From Paenibacillus sp. FSL H7-0326 (lineage in GTDB: Bacteria; Bacillota; Bacilli; Paenibacillales; Paenibacillaceae): a stretch of 64,000 nucleotides of DNA. The translations under genes were made by a program, and so were the position numbers. The notes beneath the pieces are model-generated. The model saw only the letters and a program-made list of their open reading frames with translations. It was not told the DNA's origin and did not search any database. The DNA is taken from contig NZ_MPVN01000002.1 of the NCBI RefSeq assembly GCF_001955535.1, positions 930,001 to 994,000 on the forward strand, written 5' to 3'. Below, piece after piece: positions 46,151 to 52,393 of the stretch (positions are counted from its first letter, which is position 1; each line of letters opens with the position of its first letter).

Positions 46151-46363
46151 AGAGCAGGTTATTTTAAGTGCACTCGCATGCGCTTAGATTTCGATTTAGC
46201 GAGTCGAAGACTTAATTCAACCTTTCATATTCAATCAATAAAAAAACGTCACAGCTATAAAGCTACGACGTTTCCCGATACACTATGACTTATTACATGC
46301 TTGCGACAAATCTCATTCAATACATTAATAAAAAATCCCCTGAAGGATTAACCTTCAAGGGAT
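46151..46363 (-). terminator. Three tandem hairpin terminators before rep
   Basis: Minus-strand hairpins at 46335-46363 (ATCCC-TGAAGG stem), 46245-46272 (AACGTC and AGCT arms) and 46151-46175 (GAGTGCA/TGCTC), each followed by a T-run. The 330-nt gap holds no gene; two short RNAs could end here. Confidence 0.6.
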
Positions 46364-46375
46364 ATTTAGATTGTG

Positions 46376-46582
46376 TCATGCTGTCATCTGCTTTGATCTC
46401 TTTTTATAAATCTCTTCGGCCTTTTTGTACAATTCCACTGCTTTTTTGTTGGTTTCTAATTGATCTTCGACCGCTTGCATGGCTTGCAAAGCATATTCTT
46501 GCGCTTTCTGATCATCCTTCTTGGACAGTTTAGCCAATTGCAATAATGTTCTTCCGTAATCTCTTATTTCACGCTTTGTCAT
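46376..46582 (-). CDS. Small helical element protein, 68 residues
   Basis: From ATG 46582 with GGAGG 9 nt upstream. Highly charged, fully helical pattern (REIRDYGRTLLQLAKLSKKD, KAVELYKKAEEIYKKRSKQM) reminiscent of a coiled coil. No family recognised. Terminator directly after the stop. It lies 51 nt from the resolvase stop and could be co-transcribed with it. Confidence 0.55.
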   Translation of the reverse strand: MTKREIRDYGRTLLQLAKLSKKDDQKAQEYALQAMQAVEDQLETNKKAVELYKKAEEIYKKRSKQMTA

Positions 46583-46633
46583 AATAATCATCCTCCAAGG
46601 GTTTTAAGTTTTTTAAAGGGTTCAAGGGTTAGT

Positions 46634-47242
46634 TCACTTATTGGATTCTTCATATTCCTTAACACGTCTATAAAAGGTATTCGGCTTCATGTCCAAGTTC
46701 TTCATGGCTTGAGTCGCTGTTATTTCTTCGGATTTCCACTTGGCATATTCATCTTTAAATGCTTGGCTTATCTCTTGTTTAGGTCTTCCGAATTTAACGC
46801 CTTTTTTACGAGCTTCTACAATGCCTTCGGCTTGTCTTGCATTGTTCTTCTTCCGTTCTTGTTCAGCGACATATGAAAGCATGGAAAGGAATTGATCTTC
46901 CAACAACTTACCGAGGTCGCCCATACTTTTAAATTTTCGGCTGTCGAACAAACTTTCATTTTCAAGAACAATTATGTCGGCTCCGACTTCTCTTGTAATG
47001 TACTTCCATTCAGTTATAATGCCGTCATAATCTCTTCCTAATCGGTCTAAAGCATCAAGGTAAACTTCATCTCCTTGCCGTACCATTAACCGCATGGCTT
47101 GATAATTAGGACGGTCAAAACTTTTACCTGATTGCTTGTCCATAAAGATGTAACGCTCTTCAATCCCCTTATCTTGCATTTTGGTTACTTGTCGATCAAT
47201 ATTTTGGTCTTTAGTTGATACACGAACATATCCAAACTTCAT
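46634..47242 (-). CDS. Small serine recombinase (resolvase/invertase)
   Basis: 202 residues, SD AAAGGAGG. MKFGYVRVSTKDQNIDRQ contains the catalytic Ser9. LDALDRLGRDYDGIITEWKYI and FLSMLSYVAEQERKKN complete the resolvase catalytic domain; the C-terminus VKFGRPKQEI with a helix-turn-helix ITATQAMKNLDMKPNTFYRR binds DNA. It belongs to the Tn3-resolvase/Hin group. It could resolve element dimers or invert a segment; an array of TTTTGA/TCAAAA boxes lies just upstream. Confidence 0.92.
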   Translation of the reverse strand: MKFGYVRVSTKDQNIDRQVTKMQDKGIEERYIFMDKQSGKSFDRPNYQAMRLMVRQGDEVYLDALDRLGRDYDGIITEWKYITREVGADIIVLENESLFDSRKFKSMGDLGKLLEDQFLSMLSYVAEQERKKNNARQAEGIVEARKKGVKFGRPKQEISQAFKDEYAKWKSEEITATQAMKNLDMKPNTFYRRVKEYEESNK

Positions 47243-47296
47243 ATGTTACCTCCTTTAAATGATTTGCATTTGTTTATGTCAATTATCATATCAGAC

Positions 47297-47370
47297 TTTT
47301 GAAATATGTCAAAACTATTTTTATGGATTTTTGAAATGTGCTTTTGAATAAGTTTTTTAGTGTGTCAAAA
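47297..47370. promoter_or_regulatory. Candidate resolvase (res) site
   Basis: TTTTGA-aatatg-TCAAAA (47297-47314) forms an 18-bp inverted repeat; further TTTTGA (47331, 47342) and TCAAAA (47365) copies follow upstream of the resolvase gene, the usual place for a res site. The pattern is suggestive only. Confidence 0.4.
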
Positions 47371-47393
47371 GGCATGCTTTACGACATATAAAT

Positions 47394-47440
47394 AAAAAAA
47401 GAAGGCATGCTGTCGCTAATATCAATTAGGACGGCATGCC
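47394..47440 (-). terminator. Terminator after 81-residue gene
   Basis: GGCATGC/GCATGCC stem with long loop and a T-run of seven on the minus strand; a third GGCATGC lies at 47371. Confidence 0.65.
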
Positions 47441-47448
47441 GTGTAAGC

Positions 47449-47694
47449 TTATTCATTCGATATTATAAAATTAATTACTTTCTTCGACCGATCCAATTCA
47501 AATTTCTTTTCAAGAAGCCACAACATTGTATCATGAAGTATATTCATTTCCTCTTCATAAACCATAATTTGTGGAAGGTTATGTAAGCCTTCCTTGTCCA
47601 ATTCATTTATCTTCTTCATGGTTCGGCGTTGGGCACACCTAATCTTTATTACTGCAGAATCTAACAAGGTTTCTACACACGTCATATTATTCAT
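47449..47694 (-). CDS. Hypothetical element protein, 81 residues
   Basis: ATG 47694 overlaps the stop of the upstream HGGXSTG-type gene by 8 nt (ATGAATAA), indicating translational coupling. Mostly helical: IKIRCAQRRTMKKINELDKE, MVYEEEMNILHDTMLWLLEKK. No family recognised. A DNA-binding or terminase-partner role is only a guess from its coupling. Confidence 0.55.
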   Translation of the reverse strand: MNNMTCVETLLDSAVIKIRCAQRRTMKKINELDKEGLHNLPQIMVYEEEMNILHDTMLWLLEKKFELDRSKKVINFIISNE

Positions 47695-48379
47695 CTTCTT
47701 TCTTACGATATGATATCCAAGCAGATTTGGCTGCATTGTTTAATGCCGAAATAAATATTTCAGCTCCGGTCGTATTTTCCGGTGTTCCGTTTTGTGCTTC
47801 TAATTGGGCGATTGTATTATCTTGTTTAATTATTTGCCCTTGAACTTTAGACATTTCCGATTCGAGTGCAAGTATTTGTCCTGTGATATCAGAGCGCACT
47901 TCTTTTCTTGTATTGGTTCGCTTGTATTTGGAAGCAGTTGTACCGCGTTCTTCTTCAATCGTAACAAGCTTCAAACCATCTTCTCCATACTTCTCTTGTA
48001 ATAATTCATATCGCTTTTGCATACGCAATAAACGAACGATCAATACATCTCTATTGAAATATGCTGATTCCAAAGGAGAAAGCTTTTCTTCGTTATCAAT
48101 GTAGTCAAGTTCATCATCTTTAAATGCACCATGCACTAATCGTTGATGAGCATGTGTCTTCACTGCATTTTCATTTCCCATCATAGCTTTTGAAATGACT
48201 TCCGGATTCGTTTTCCCCCCGTGATGATAGCACTTGCCATTGGACATAGCTTTTGCCTTACATGGATTCCCTGTTCGTCTGCTTACTGCAGAGCATATGG
48301 GCGTGTTCTTTAAACCCGGAATATCCTTCCTCTTGTCCCTTTCTCCGGTCGTCCAAGCAATATTATTTTGGTCGGTCAC
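47687..48379 (-). CDS. HGGXSTG-type phage-like protein
   Basis: 230 residues from a GTG with AAGGAGGG. CSAVSRRTGNPCKAKAMSNGK followed by CYHHGGKTNPE gives Cys/His residues of the HGGXSTG motif found in phage proteins, including small-terminase-like ones; the STG is KTN here. The C-terminal part is coiled coil (LRMQKRYELLQEKYGEDG, LALESEMSKVQGQIIKQD). The role in an intervening element is unknown; it may be a DNA-binding or packaging relic. Coupled to an 81-residue gene. Confidence 0.62.
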   Translation of the reverse strand: MTDQNNIAWTTGERDKRKDIPGLKNTPICSAVSRRTGNPCKAKAMSNGKCYHHGGKTNPEVISKAMMGNENAVKTHAHQRLVHGAFKDDELDYIDNEEKLSPLESAYFNRDVLIVRLLRMQKRYELLQEKYGEDGLKLVTIEEERGTTASKYKRTNTRKEVRSDITGQILALESEMSKVQGQIIKQDNTIAQLEAQNGTPENTTGAEIFISALNNAAKSAWISYRKKEDE

Positions 48380-48403
48380 TTTACTTCCCTCCTTACCACA
48401 AAA

Positions 48404-48454
48404 AAGCTACACGGTCTGAGTTTAGGATTTTCCTTTGCTCATCTCGTGTAGCTT
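48404..48454 (-). terminator. Leader hairpin/attenuator before HGGXSTG gene
   Basis: 10-bp stem AAGCTACACG/CGTGTAGCTT with a 31-nt loop containing a small GGA/TCC hairpin, followed by a T-run on the minus strand, 25 nt upstream of the GTG start. Confidence 0.65.
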
Positions 48455-48469
48455 GGCTTTGATTAATTG

Positions 48470-48503
48470 TTATTGTTGTATGTTATTGTTGTATGTTATT
48501 GTT
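48470..48503. repeat. 13-bp tandem repeat, 2.6 copies
   Basis: TTATTGTTGTATG occurs twice, followed by TTATTGTT, just upstream of the attenuator-like hairpin. Confidence 0.8.
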
Positions 48504-48551
48504 CAACTCTTATATGTGTACGGTTTAGTTCCTCCTTCAAAACACAAAAAG

Positions 48552-48568
48552 CCCTTAATTTATAAGGG
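48552..48568 (-). terminator. Terminator after 120-residue gene
   Basis: CCCTTA/TAAGGG stem, ATTTA loop, minus-strand T-run beyond it. Confidence 0.6.
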
Positions 48569-48606
48569 TTATACTTGTTTTAGATGGACAAAAGGGGCGT
48601 CTTTTA

Positions 48607-48969
48607 TTAATCTTTGTATTGTATGTTTAAATGTGTTTTAAACACTTCAATTGCTTCATCAGATAGTTTTTCATCAGGATTTGATCTTATTAAAGTAAAG
48701 GCATAATCAGTGAAACAAGGTTTAATAAAATCTCGTTCAACTCTACCATAATAATCTTGGAATTCGATTGCTATTCTTTTGATTCCGCCCCCATGAAGAA
48801 CATAATCATTAAATTCTTCATGCAAAAATGAATGTTCTTTAAGTAAAGGAACTATATTCATTTCAAATTCTTTTACATATTTGAAATTGTTGGTTTCCAT
48901 GATGATTTTATCTTGAATATCAATTATTGACTTTCTTAGTTCAGTAAACCTTTTGTATGATAATTCCAT
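48607..48969 (-). CDS. Hypothetical element protein, 120 residues
   Basis: SD GAGGGG 6 nt before ATG. Predicted alpha-helical, acidic and basic mixed (LSYKRFTELRKSIIDIQDK, HSFLHEEFNDYVLHGGGIKR, NPDEKLSDEAIEVFKTHLN). No recognised domain. It is third in the minus-strand operon that begins at 49767. Confidence 0.55.
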   Translation of the reverse strand: MELSYKRFTELRKSIIDIQDKIIMETNNFKYVKEFEMNIVPLLKEHSFLHEEFNDYVLHGGGIKRIAIEFQDYYGRVERDFIKPCFTDYAFTLIRSNPDEKLSDEAIEVFKTHLNIQYKD

Positions 48970-49025
48970 TCATAACCCCTCGCTTTTCTTCTTAATCAAA
49001 TACATTTTCATTTTAGTCATTTACA

Positions 49026-49586
49026 TTACCCCCATGCTTCCTTATGCTTGATCGGAATTGCTGGAATAGATAATGAATTTGGAGAAGCTTTTTCTCTATA
49101 CATACTCCATAAATTAGGCATCGGTAATTTAGGACCATTAACTTCCGCCATTAAACCATTTACAACATTGATATCCTTCCGATTAAAATCAACCCGATTT
49201 TCTAATTCTCTTATTAAATCAAGGTATTCTTTCTTCTTTTGAAGTGCTTCTTCAAGAATAGAATCACAATAAGCCTTCTCTTTTTCTTTGTATTCATTAA
49301 TACGCTGCAAAATTTCTTCCATTGGCAAAGAAAACTCGAATACGGAATTCTCTGAAATTAGCTCATATTCGTTTTTCCGGCGACCAACAATGATTTCTTG
49401 CTTACTTATTTCTTCATATACATCATCCAGTTCTTGCACAGGCGCATGTGTCAACGTAAGATGCTTTACTTTCGCTTTCAATTCTTCCAGTTTCTTTTCT
49501 TCTTCCAACCACATCATTTTACGGTTAGTTATTTCTGCGCCAAATGTCAATTTATCAGCTTTTAATTTCTCTATTAATTTTTGCAT
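49026..49586 (-). CDS. Coiled-coil element protein, 186 residues
   Basis: Long heptad-like helices (LEEEKKLEELKAKVKHLTL, EEILQRINEYKEKEKAYCD, EEALQKKKEYLDLIRELEN) and a proline-containing tail. Phage genomes often carry such scaffold or filament-like proteins, but no specific family is recognised. It starts 7 nt after the stop of the 57-residue gene, suggesting coupled translation; the SD is weak. Confidence 0.55.
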   Translation of the reverse strand: MQKLIEKLKADKLTFGAEITNRKMMWLEEEKKLEELKAKVKHLTLTHAPVQELDDVYEEISKQEIIVGRRKNEYELISENSVFEFSLPMEEILQRINEYKEKEKAYCDSILEEALQKKKEYLDLIRELENRVDFNRKDINVVNGLMAEVNGPKLPMPNLWSMYREKASPNSLSIPAIPIKHKEAWG

Positions 49587-49593
49587 TTCCTAA

Positions 49594-49767
49594 TCACGCT
49601 TCCTTTTCATTTTTTAATTTCTTTTCCCAATATCGTTCTTGATATTGCTTCACTTTTTCACGATTTTCTTTACGCCATTTTCGTCTATACTCTTTCACTT
49701 TTTCAGGATTTTTCTTCCGATATTCTCTAAAATACTTGTTCCTTGCTTGGCGTGCTTCTTCATTCAT
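49594..49767 (-). CDS. Small basic phage-type protein, 57 residues
   Basis: Sequence begins MNEEARQARNKYFREYRKKN and repeats KVKEYRRKWRKENREKVKQY-like units, ending KNEKEA. Small, very basic Lys/Arg/Tyr-rich proteins of this kind recur in Firmicutes phages, function unknown. SD AAAGGAG 12 nt from ATG. It is the first gene of the element's minus-strand operon. A DNA-binding accessory role, including directionality factor, is possible. Confidence 0.5.
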   Translation of the reverse strand: MNEEARQARNKYFREYRKKNPEKVKEYRRKWRKENREKVKQYQERYWEKKLKNEKEA

Positions 49768-49892
49768 TATGAGATTGAACTCCTTTCAAATTAAAAAGAG
49801 GCCTTGTTCCTTCATTGGGTAAGATGTTTGACGACAACAAACCATGCAATGAAGGACGAAAGCACTCCTTTCTGCTTTTTATATTTTTGTTT

Positions 49893-49954
49893 TACATAGT
49901 ATAAGCCTTAAACTCGTACAATAGTTGACCCTGAATTCAATGTTTTTTTATAAT
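49893..49954. promoter_or_regulatory. Divergent promoters for element operon and plus-strand RNA
   Basis: Minus: TTGTAC and TATGTA with 17 nt between (49921-49893). Plus: TTGACC (49925-49930), 18 nt, TATAAT (49949-49954). The plus promoter would start transcription near the 45-bp repeat. Confidence 0.5.
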
Positions 49955-49959
49955 TTATT

Positions 49960-50004
49960 TTTCTCGTAATGTGTCATCTATTAATCAAGTTAAATAGAAG
50001 GAAG
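49960..50004. repeat. 45-bp perfect direct repeat, copy 2
   Basis: Identical to 46065-46109. Flanking hairpin sequence (GTGCACTC and TTAG-TTTCG blocks) is also shared with the other copy in diverged form, so a larger unit was duplicated. Confidence 0.9.
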
Positions 50005-50038
50005 GGTATTTATTCAATTGTTTTGAATAATATAAGAA

Positions 50039-50063
50039 AGAGCACACTGTTTAAGTGCACTCT
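50039..50063 (-). terminator. Hairpin near 45-bp repeat copy 2
   Basis: Pairs fully only in the minus-strand transcript (two G-U pairs), with a U-rich stretch after it. Confidence 0.5.
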
Positions 50064-50266
50064 TTAACATTTAGCTTTCGTTATAGAGGAATTAATATTA
50101 TAAAGGTGTTTTACTATTGCTTTAATGAAAAAATTATTATAGCGAAGAACTACGAAGCTTTCCTAACGTTCTTAATTTTAGGACGTCCTTCGCATCGACT
50201 TAACTCAAATCGTCGCAGGAATCGTCAGTTCTTGCGGCTAACGATAAGCCGATCATTGAACGTAAA

Positions 50267-50304
50267 AAAGCAAGGACAACTAATCATGCAGTTGTCCTTG
50301 CTTT
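50267..50304. terminator. Terminator at the recombinase 3-prime end
   Basis: 15-bp stem AAAGCAAGGACAACT/AGTTGTCCTTGCTTT, eight-base loop. A T-run is present on the minus strand, directly after the recombinase stop. Confidence 0.85.
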
Positions 50305-50306
50305 AC

Positions 50307-51818
50307 TTACCCTTTGTAATGAATTTTTATCTCTATCTCTGCTTTGTGATCTCCAATTCTTTTATATTCCACATGGTCAATGAGAGAGGTCAAGAGGTGA
50401 TTAACTTCCTTCGTTTCCATTTCTATCGTACCTGTTAATATATCTTTTAACTTGTCCAATACGGTTTGTAACTTGTCTACTTGATCATCTTTTGATTTAT
50501 TGTCCAATTGCTCCAATTGTGTCTCCGCGTGTTTTCTGTGAGCCTTTAATTGTTTAATCTCTTTTTGTGCTTCATCCTCGGTGTAAACTTCTGCAAGAAA
50601 GCCTTGTTGGACCTTCTTAATCTGTTGGTCAATCCTCTTGATCGTAGCTGTCAATATGGCTTTCTCATCGGCAGGATTAAACTCGTCTACCTTCATGTTG
50701 CCCTTTACGTCCTCAATGTATTGTTCCAACTTGTCAACGTATTGGGAAAAACTTGAAAAGAAAACCTTCTCGAAATGTTCTAACTTAACGCCTTTGTTAT
50801 CACAAACAGTATACGTTCCATCTTCTGCGTATATCCTGGTTTGACAAGATGTTACCCTGAGTTCCTTGCCTTTTCTCCTTTGAAAGCTGTGAGTCCTACC
50901 GCATAAAGAACACCTGATCAGACCTGTGAAGATGACCTTTCCAATCCTTGCTGATGGTGGCTTCGTCAGTCGATTTTCTCTAATATCCCTTGTTTTTTCC
51001 CAATCATCTATGGACACGATAGGCTCATGAGCATTTTCAATGACGATTTGCTCAATAGCATCGGTCTTAAACTGTCTCGGAGCACCAGATGGCTTTTTGC
51101 TCGTCTTAGAAGTTTTGGTTTTACCATATACGACCGTTCCCTTGTAAACTGGATTTGCAAGAACCACTGATATTCTCGCCTTCTTCCATTTCGAGCCGTT
51201 CGGGGTTAATATGCCTTCCAATTCGAATATTCTTTCAATATCTGTGGAGGTTTTCCCCGACAAGTAAAGAGCAAATATTCGTTGAATGATTGGGGCATGT
51301 TCGTTAATATGTAGCTTCTTGGATTTGTGGTCATAGCTGTATCCGACAGGAGTCTTGCCGCCAACCCAATTTCCTTCTTTGGCTGATTGGCGCTTGCCTC
51401 GCACTAACCTCTTTTTGATGTTCAAATATTCCTGCTTTGCTACAACGGACATCATATCGGACATCATATCGTCCTCTTGAGTGTTGTAATCAAATACTTT
51501 GGAGGTAGTGACTACTTGTACGCCATAGTTAGTTAGAATTTCTTTAATCTGACCAAAACCTCCAGTAGTCCTGCTCAACCTGTCTTGATCGGTAATAACA
51601 ATAGCGTCATATTCATAATTTTGTACTTTGGCAAGCATCTTATTAAGTTCGGGACGGTTGATGTCTTGAGATGAACCCACTTCAGAGTACACTTCAAATT
51701 TCCAATCGTTATTTACGCACATGTCAATAAGAATTCCAAGTTGCCTTCGTAACATATCATCGGTTTCATCAGGTCTACTTTTCCGACTGTATACCGCCAC
51801 TTTCTTGATCTTACTCAA
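50307..51818 (-). CDS. Large serine recombinase of the cotJC element
   Basis: 503 residues from TTG 51818 (SD AAAGGTGA 5 nt upstream; a GTG at 51827 would add three residues but has no spacing for an SD). Catalytic domain: VYSRKSRPDETDDML with the nucleophilic Ser14; DQDRLSRTTGGFGQI; Recombinase domain KEGNWVGGKTPVGYSYD; zinc-ribbon RCSLCGRTHSF with later Cys pair (SCQT, CDNKG); a C-terminal coiled coil (about 390-470). The size matches SpoIVCA-class site-specific recombinases. It lies 68 nt inside the right end of the element, reading inward, typical of an integrase next to attP. It probably excises the element in the mother cell and can insert it. Confidence 0.93.
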   Translation of the reverse strand: MSKIKKVAVYSRKSRPDETDDMLRRQLGILIDMCVNNDWKFEVYSEVGSSQDINRPELNKMLAKVQNYEYDAIVITDQDRLSRTTGGFGQIKEILTNYGVQVVTTSKVFDYNTQEDDMMSDMMSVVAKQEYLNIKKRLVRGKRQSAKEGNWVGGKTPVGYSYDHKSKKLHINEHAPIIQRIFALYLSGKTSTDIERIFELEGILTPNGSKWKKARISVVLANPVYKGTVVYGKTKTSKTSKKPSGAPRQFKTDAIEQIVIENAHEPIVSIDDWEKTRDIRENRLTKPPSARIGKVIFTGLIRCSLCGRTHSFQRRKGKELRVTSCQTRIYAEDGTYTVCDNKGVKLEHFEKVFFSSFSQYVDKLEQYIEDVKGNMKVDEFNPADEKAILTATIKRIDQQIKKVQQGFLAEVYTEDEAQKEIKQLKAHRKHAETQLEQLDNKSKDDQVDKLQTVLDKLKDILTGTIEMETKEVNHLLTSLIDHVEYKRIGDHKAEIEIKIHYKG

Positions 51819-51831
51819 GTGTATCACCTTT

Positions 51832-51861
51832 CCGTATAGTGAGCTTATACCGATATATTAA
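51832..51861 (-). promoter_or_regulatory. Possible sigma-E-like promoter of recombinase
   Basis: On the minus strand TAATATAT and CTATACGG lie 13 nt apart, 15-30 nt upstream of the start. They partly match the mother-cell sigma-E pattern. Weak evidence. Confidence 0.3.
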
Positions 51862-51863
51862 CA

Positions 51864-51895
51864 TGATTGCATTTTGTTGTCGATATACAAGCTAA
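51864..51895. other. Right attachment site (attR) of cotJC element
   Basis: TTGCATTTT (51867-51875), then TACAA core (51886-51890), then cotJC codons GCTAACG. The arm mirrors AAAATGCAA at the left end. Confidence 0.75.
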
Positions 51896-52230
51896 CGAAG
51901 GATGCGACACCAGAACAGATGAAGGCGGCTGGACTTGGAGATCACTTCGTCAATCACGATCATGCCTTGTTCTACCAAAATGCTTCCGGCGTGCCGTGGA
52001 CGGCTACCTATATTCAGGCCAAGGGTGATCCGATTGCTGATCTGTATGAGGATATTGCTGCTGAGGAGAAGGCGCGGGCGACCTATCAGTGGCTCATTGA
52101 CATGACCGATGATGTGGACCTGCAGGACGGTCTCAAGTACCTCAGAGAGCGGGAGGTCGTACATTCCCAGCGCTTCCGTGAAGCGGTCGAGATCATTAAG
52201 GATGATCGGAGTCATCAGAAGTACTTTTAG
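51889..52230 (+). pseudogene. cotJC: CotJC, C-terminal part
   Basis: From the right copy of TACAA the frame reads KLTKDATPEQMKAAGLGDHF, then HALFYQNASGVPWTATYI, GDPIADLYEDIAAEEKARAT and VVHSQRFREAVEIIKDDR to a stop at 52230. This supplies the last 112 residues and the second set of metal-binding glutamate/histidine residues of CotJC. It has no start codon or SD of its own and can only be expressed after excision joins it to the 77-codon N-terminal part. Listed as partial, not as a dead gene. Confidence 0.9.
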
Positions 52231-52273
52231 CATTAAGATATCAAGAATCTGAGTGACATAACCTGTAAGTTTA

Positions 52274-52314
52274 ATAAATAACCAGCTGATCGCATTGATC
52301 AGCTGGTTATTTAT
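52274..52314. terminator. Terminator after cotJC / fructanase operon
   Basis: Perfect 18-bp stem (ATAAATAACCAGCTGATC and its complement) with a five-base loop; serves both convergent units. Confidence 0.88.
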
Positions 52315-52393
52315 TTATCAAGCTTTCCACTTTTGCATTTTAATTAGAAGAAGGGATTAGACTTCAAAGCAGCAAAAGATAATGAAATTCATC

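Larger units (their letters stand above)
49961..50304 (+). ncRNA. Candidate plus-strand non-coding RNA in element
   Basis: From the plus-strand promoter to the terminator at 50267-50304, about 340 nt with no convincing gene (a 128-codon frame through 50055-50438 reads out of the terminator into the recombinase gene and has no SD). The region includes hairpins at 50039-50063 and an AGCCG/CGGCT hairpin at about 50235-50252. It may be a control RNA convergent with the recombinase. Confidence 0.35.
44766..51890. mobile_element. Skin-like intervening element in cotJC (7,120 bp)
   Basis: Direct repeats TACAA at 44766-44770 and 51886-51890 bound a 7,120-bp segment between two halves of cotJC. It encodes a large serine recombinase beside its right end, an HUH Rep protein, a small serine resolvase, a HGGXSTG-type phage-like protein, and small proteins. 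All lie on the minus strand, opposite to cotJ. GC content and the AT-rich spacers look lower than the flanking genes. Excision would give a perfect cotJC. The arrangement matches the sigK-skin type of sporulation-controlled element, where a serine recombinase restores a mother-cell gene. Excision is inferred, not observed. Confidence 0.88.

Noticed and set aside
46285..46533. Plus-strand ORF of 82 codons in the element
   Set aside because: Overlaps a terminator and the opposite 68-codon gene; no SD.
48470..48503. CRISPR-like array from the tandem 13-mers
   Set aside because: Repeats are contiguous without spacers, too short, and no cas genes are present.
50055..50438. Plus-strand ORF of 128 codons near the recombinase end
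   Set aside because: It runs through a strong terminator and into the antisense of the recombinase, with no SD and no recognisable domain.
44766..51890. Complete prophage in cotJC
   Set aside because: No capsid, portal, large terminase, tail or lysis genes; only 7.1 kb.
51874..52230. Independent 118-residue gene starting at TTG 51874
   Set aside because: The first six codons are element-end sequence; the rest is the C-terminal part of CotJC. No SD is present.
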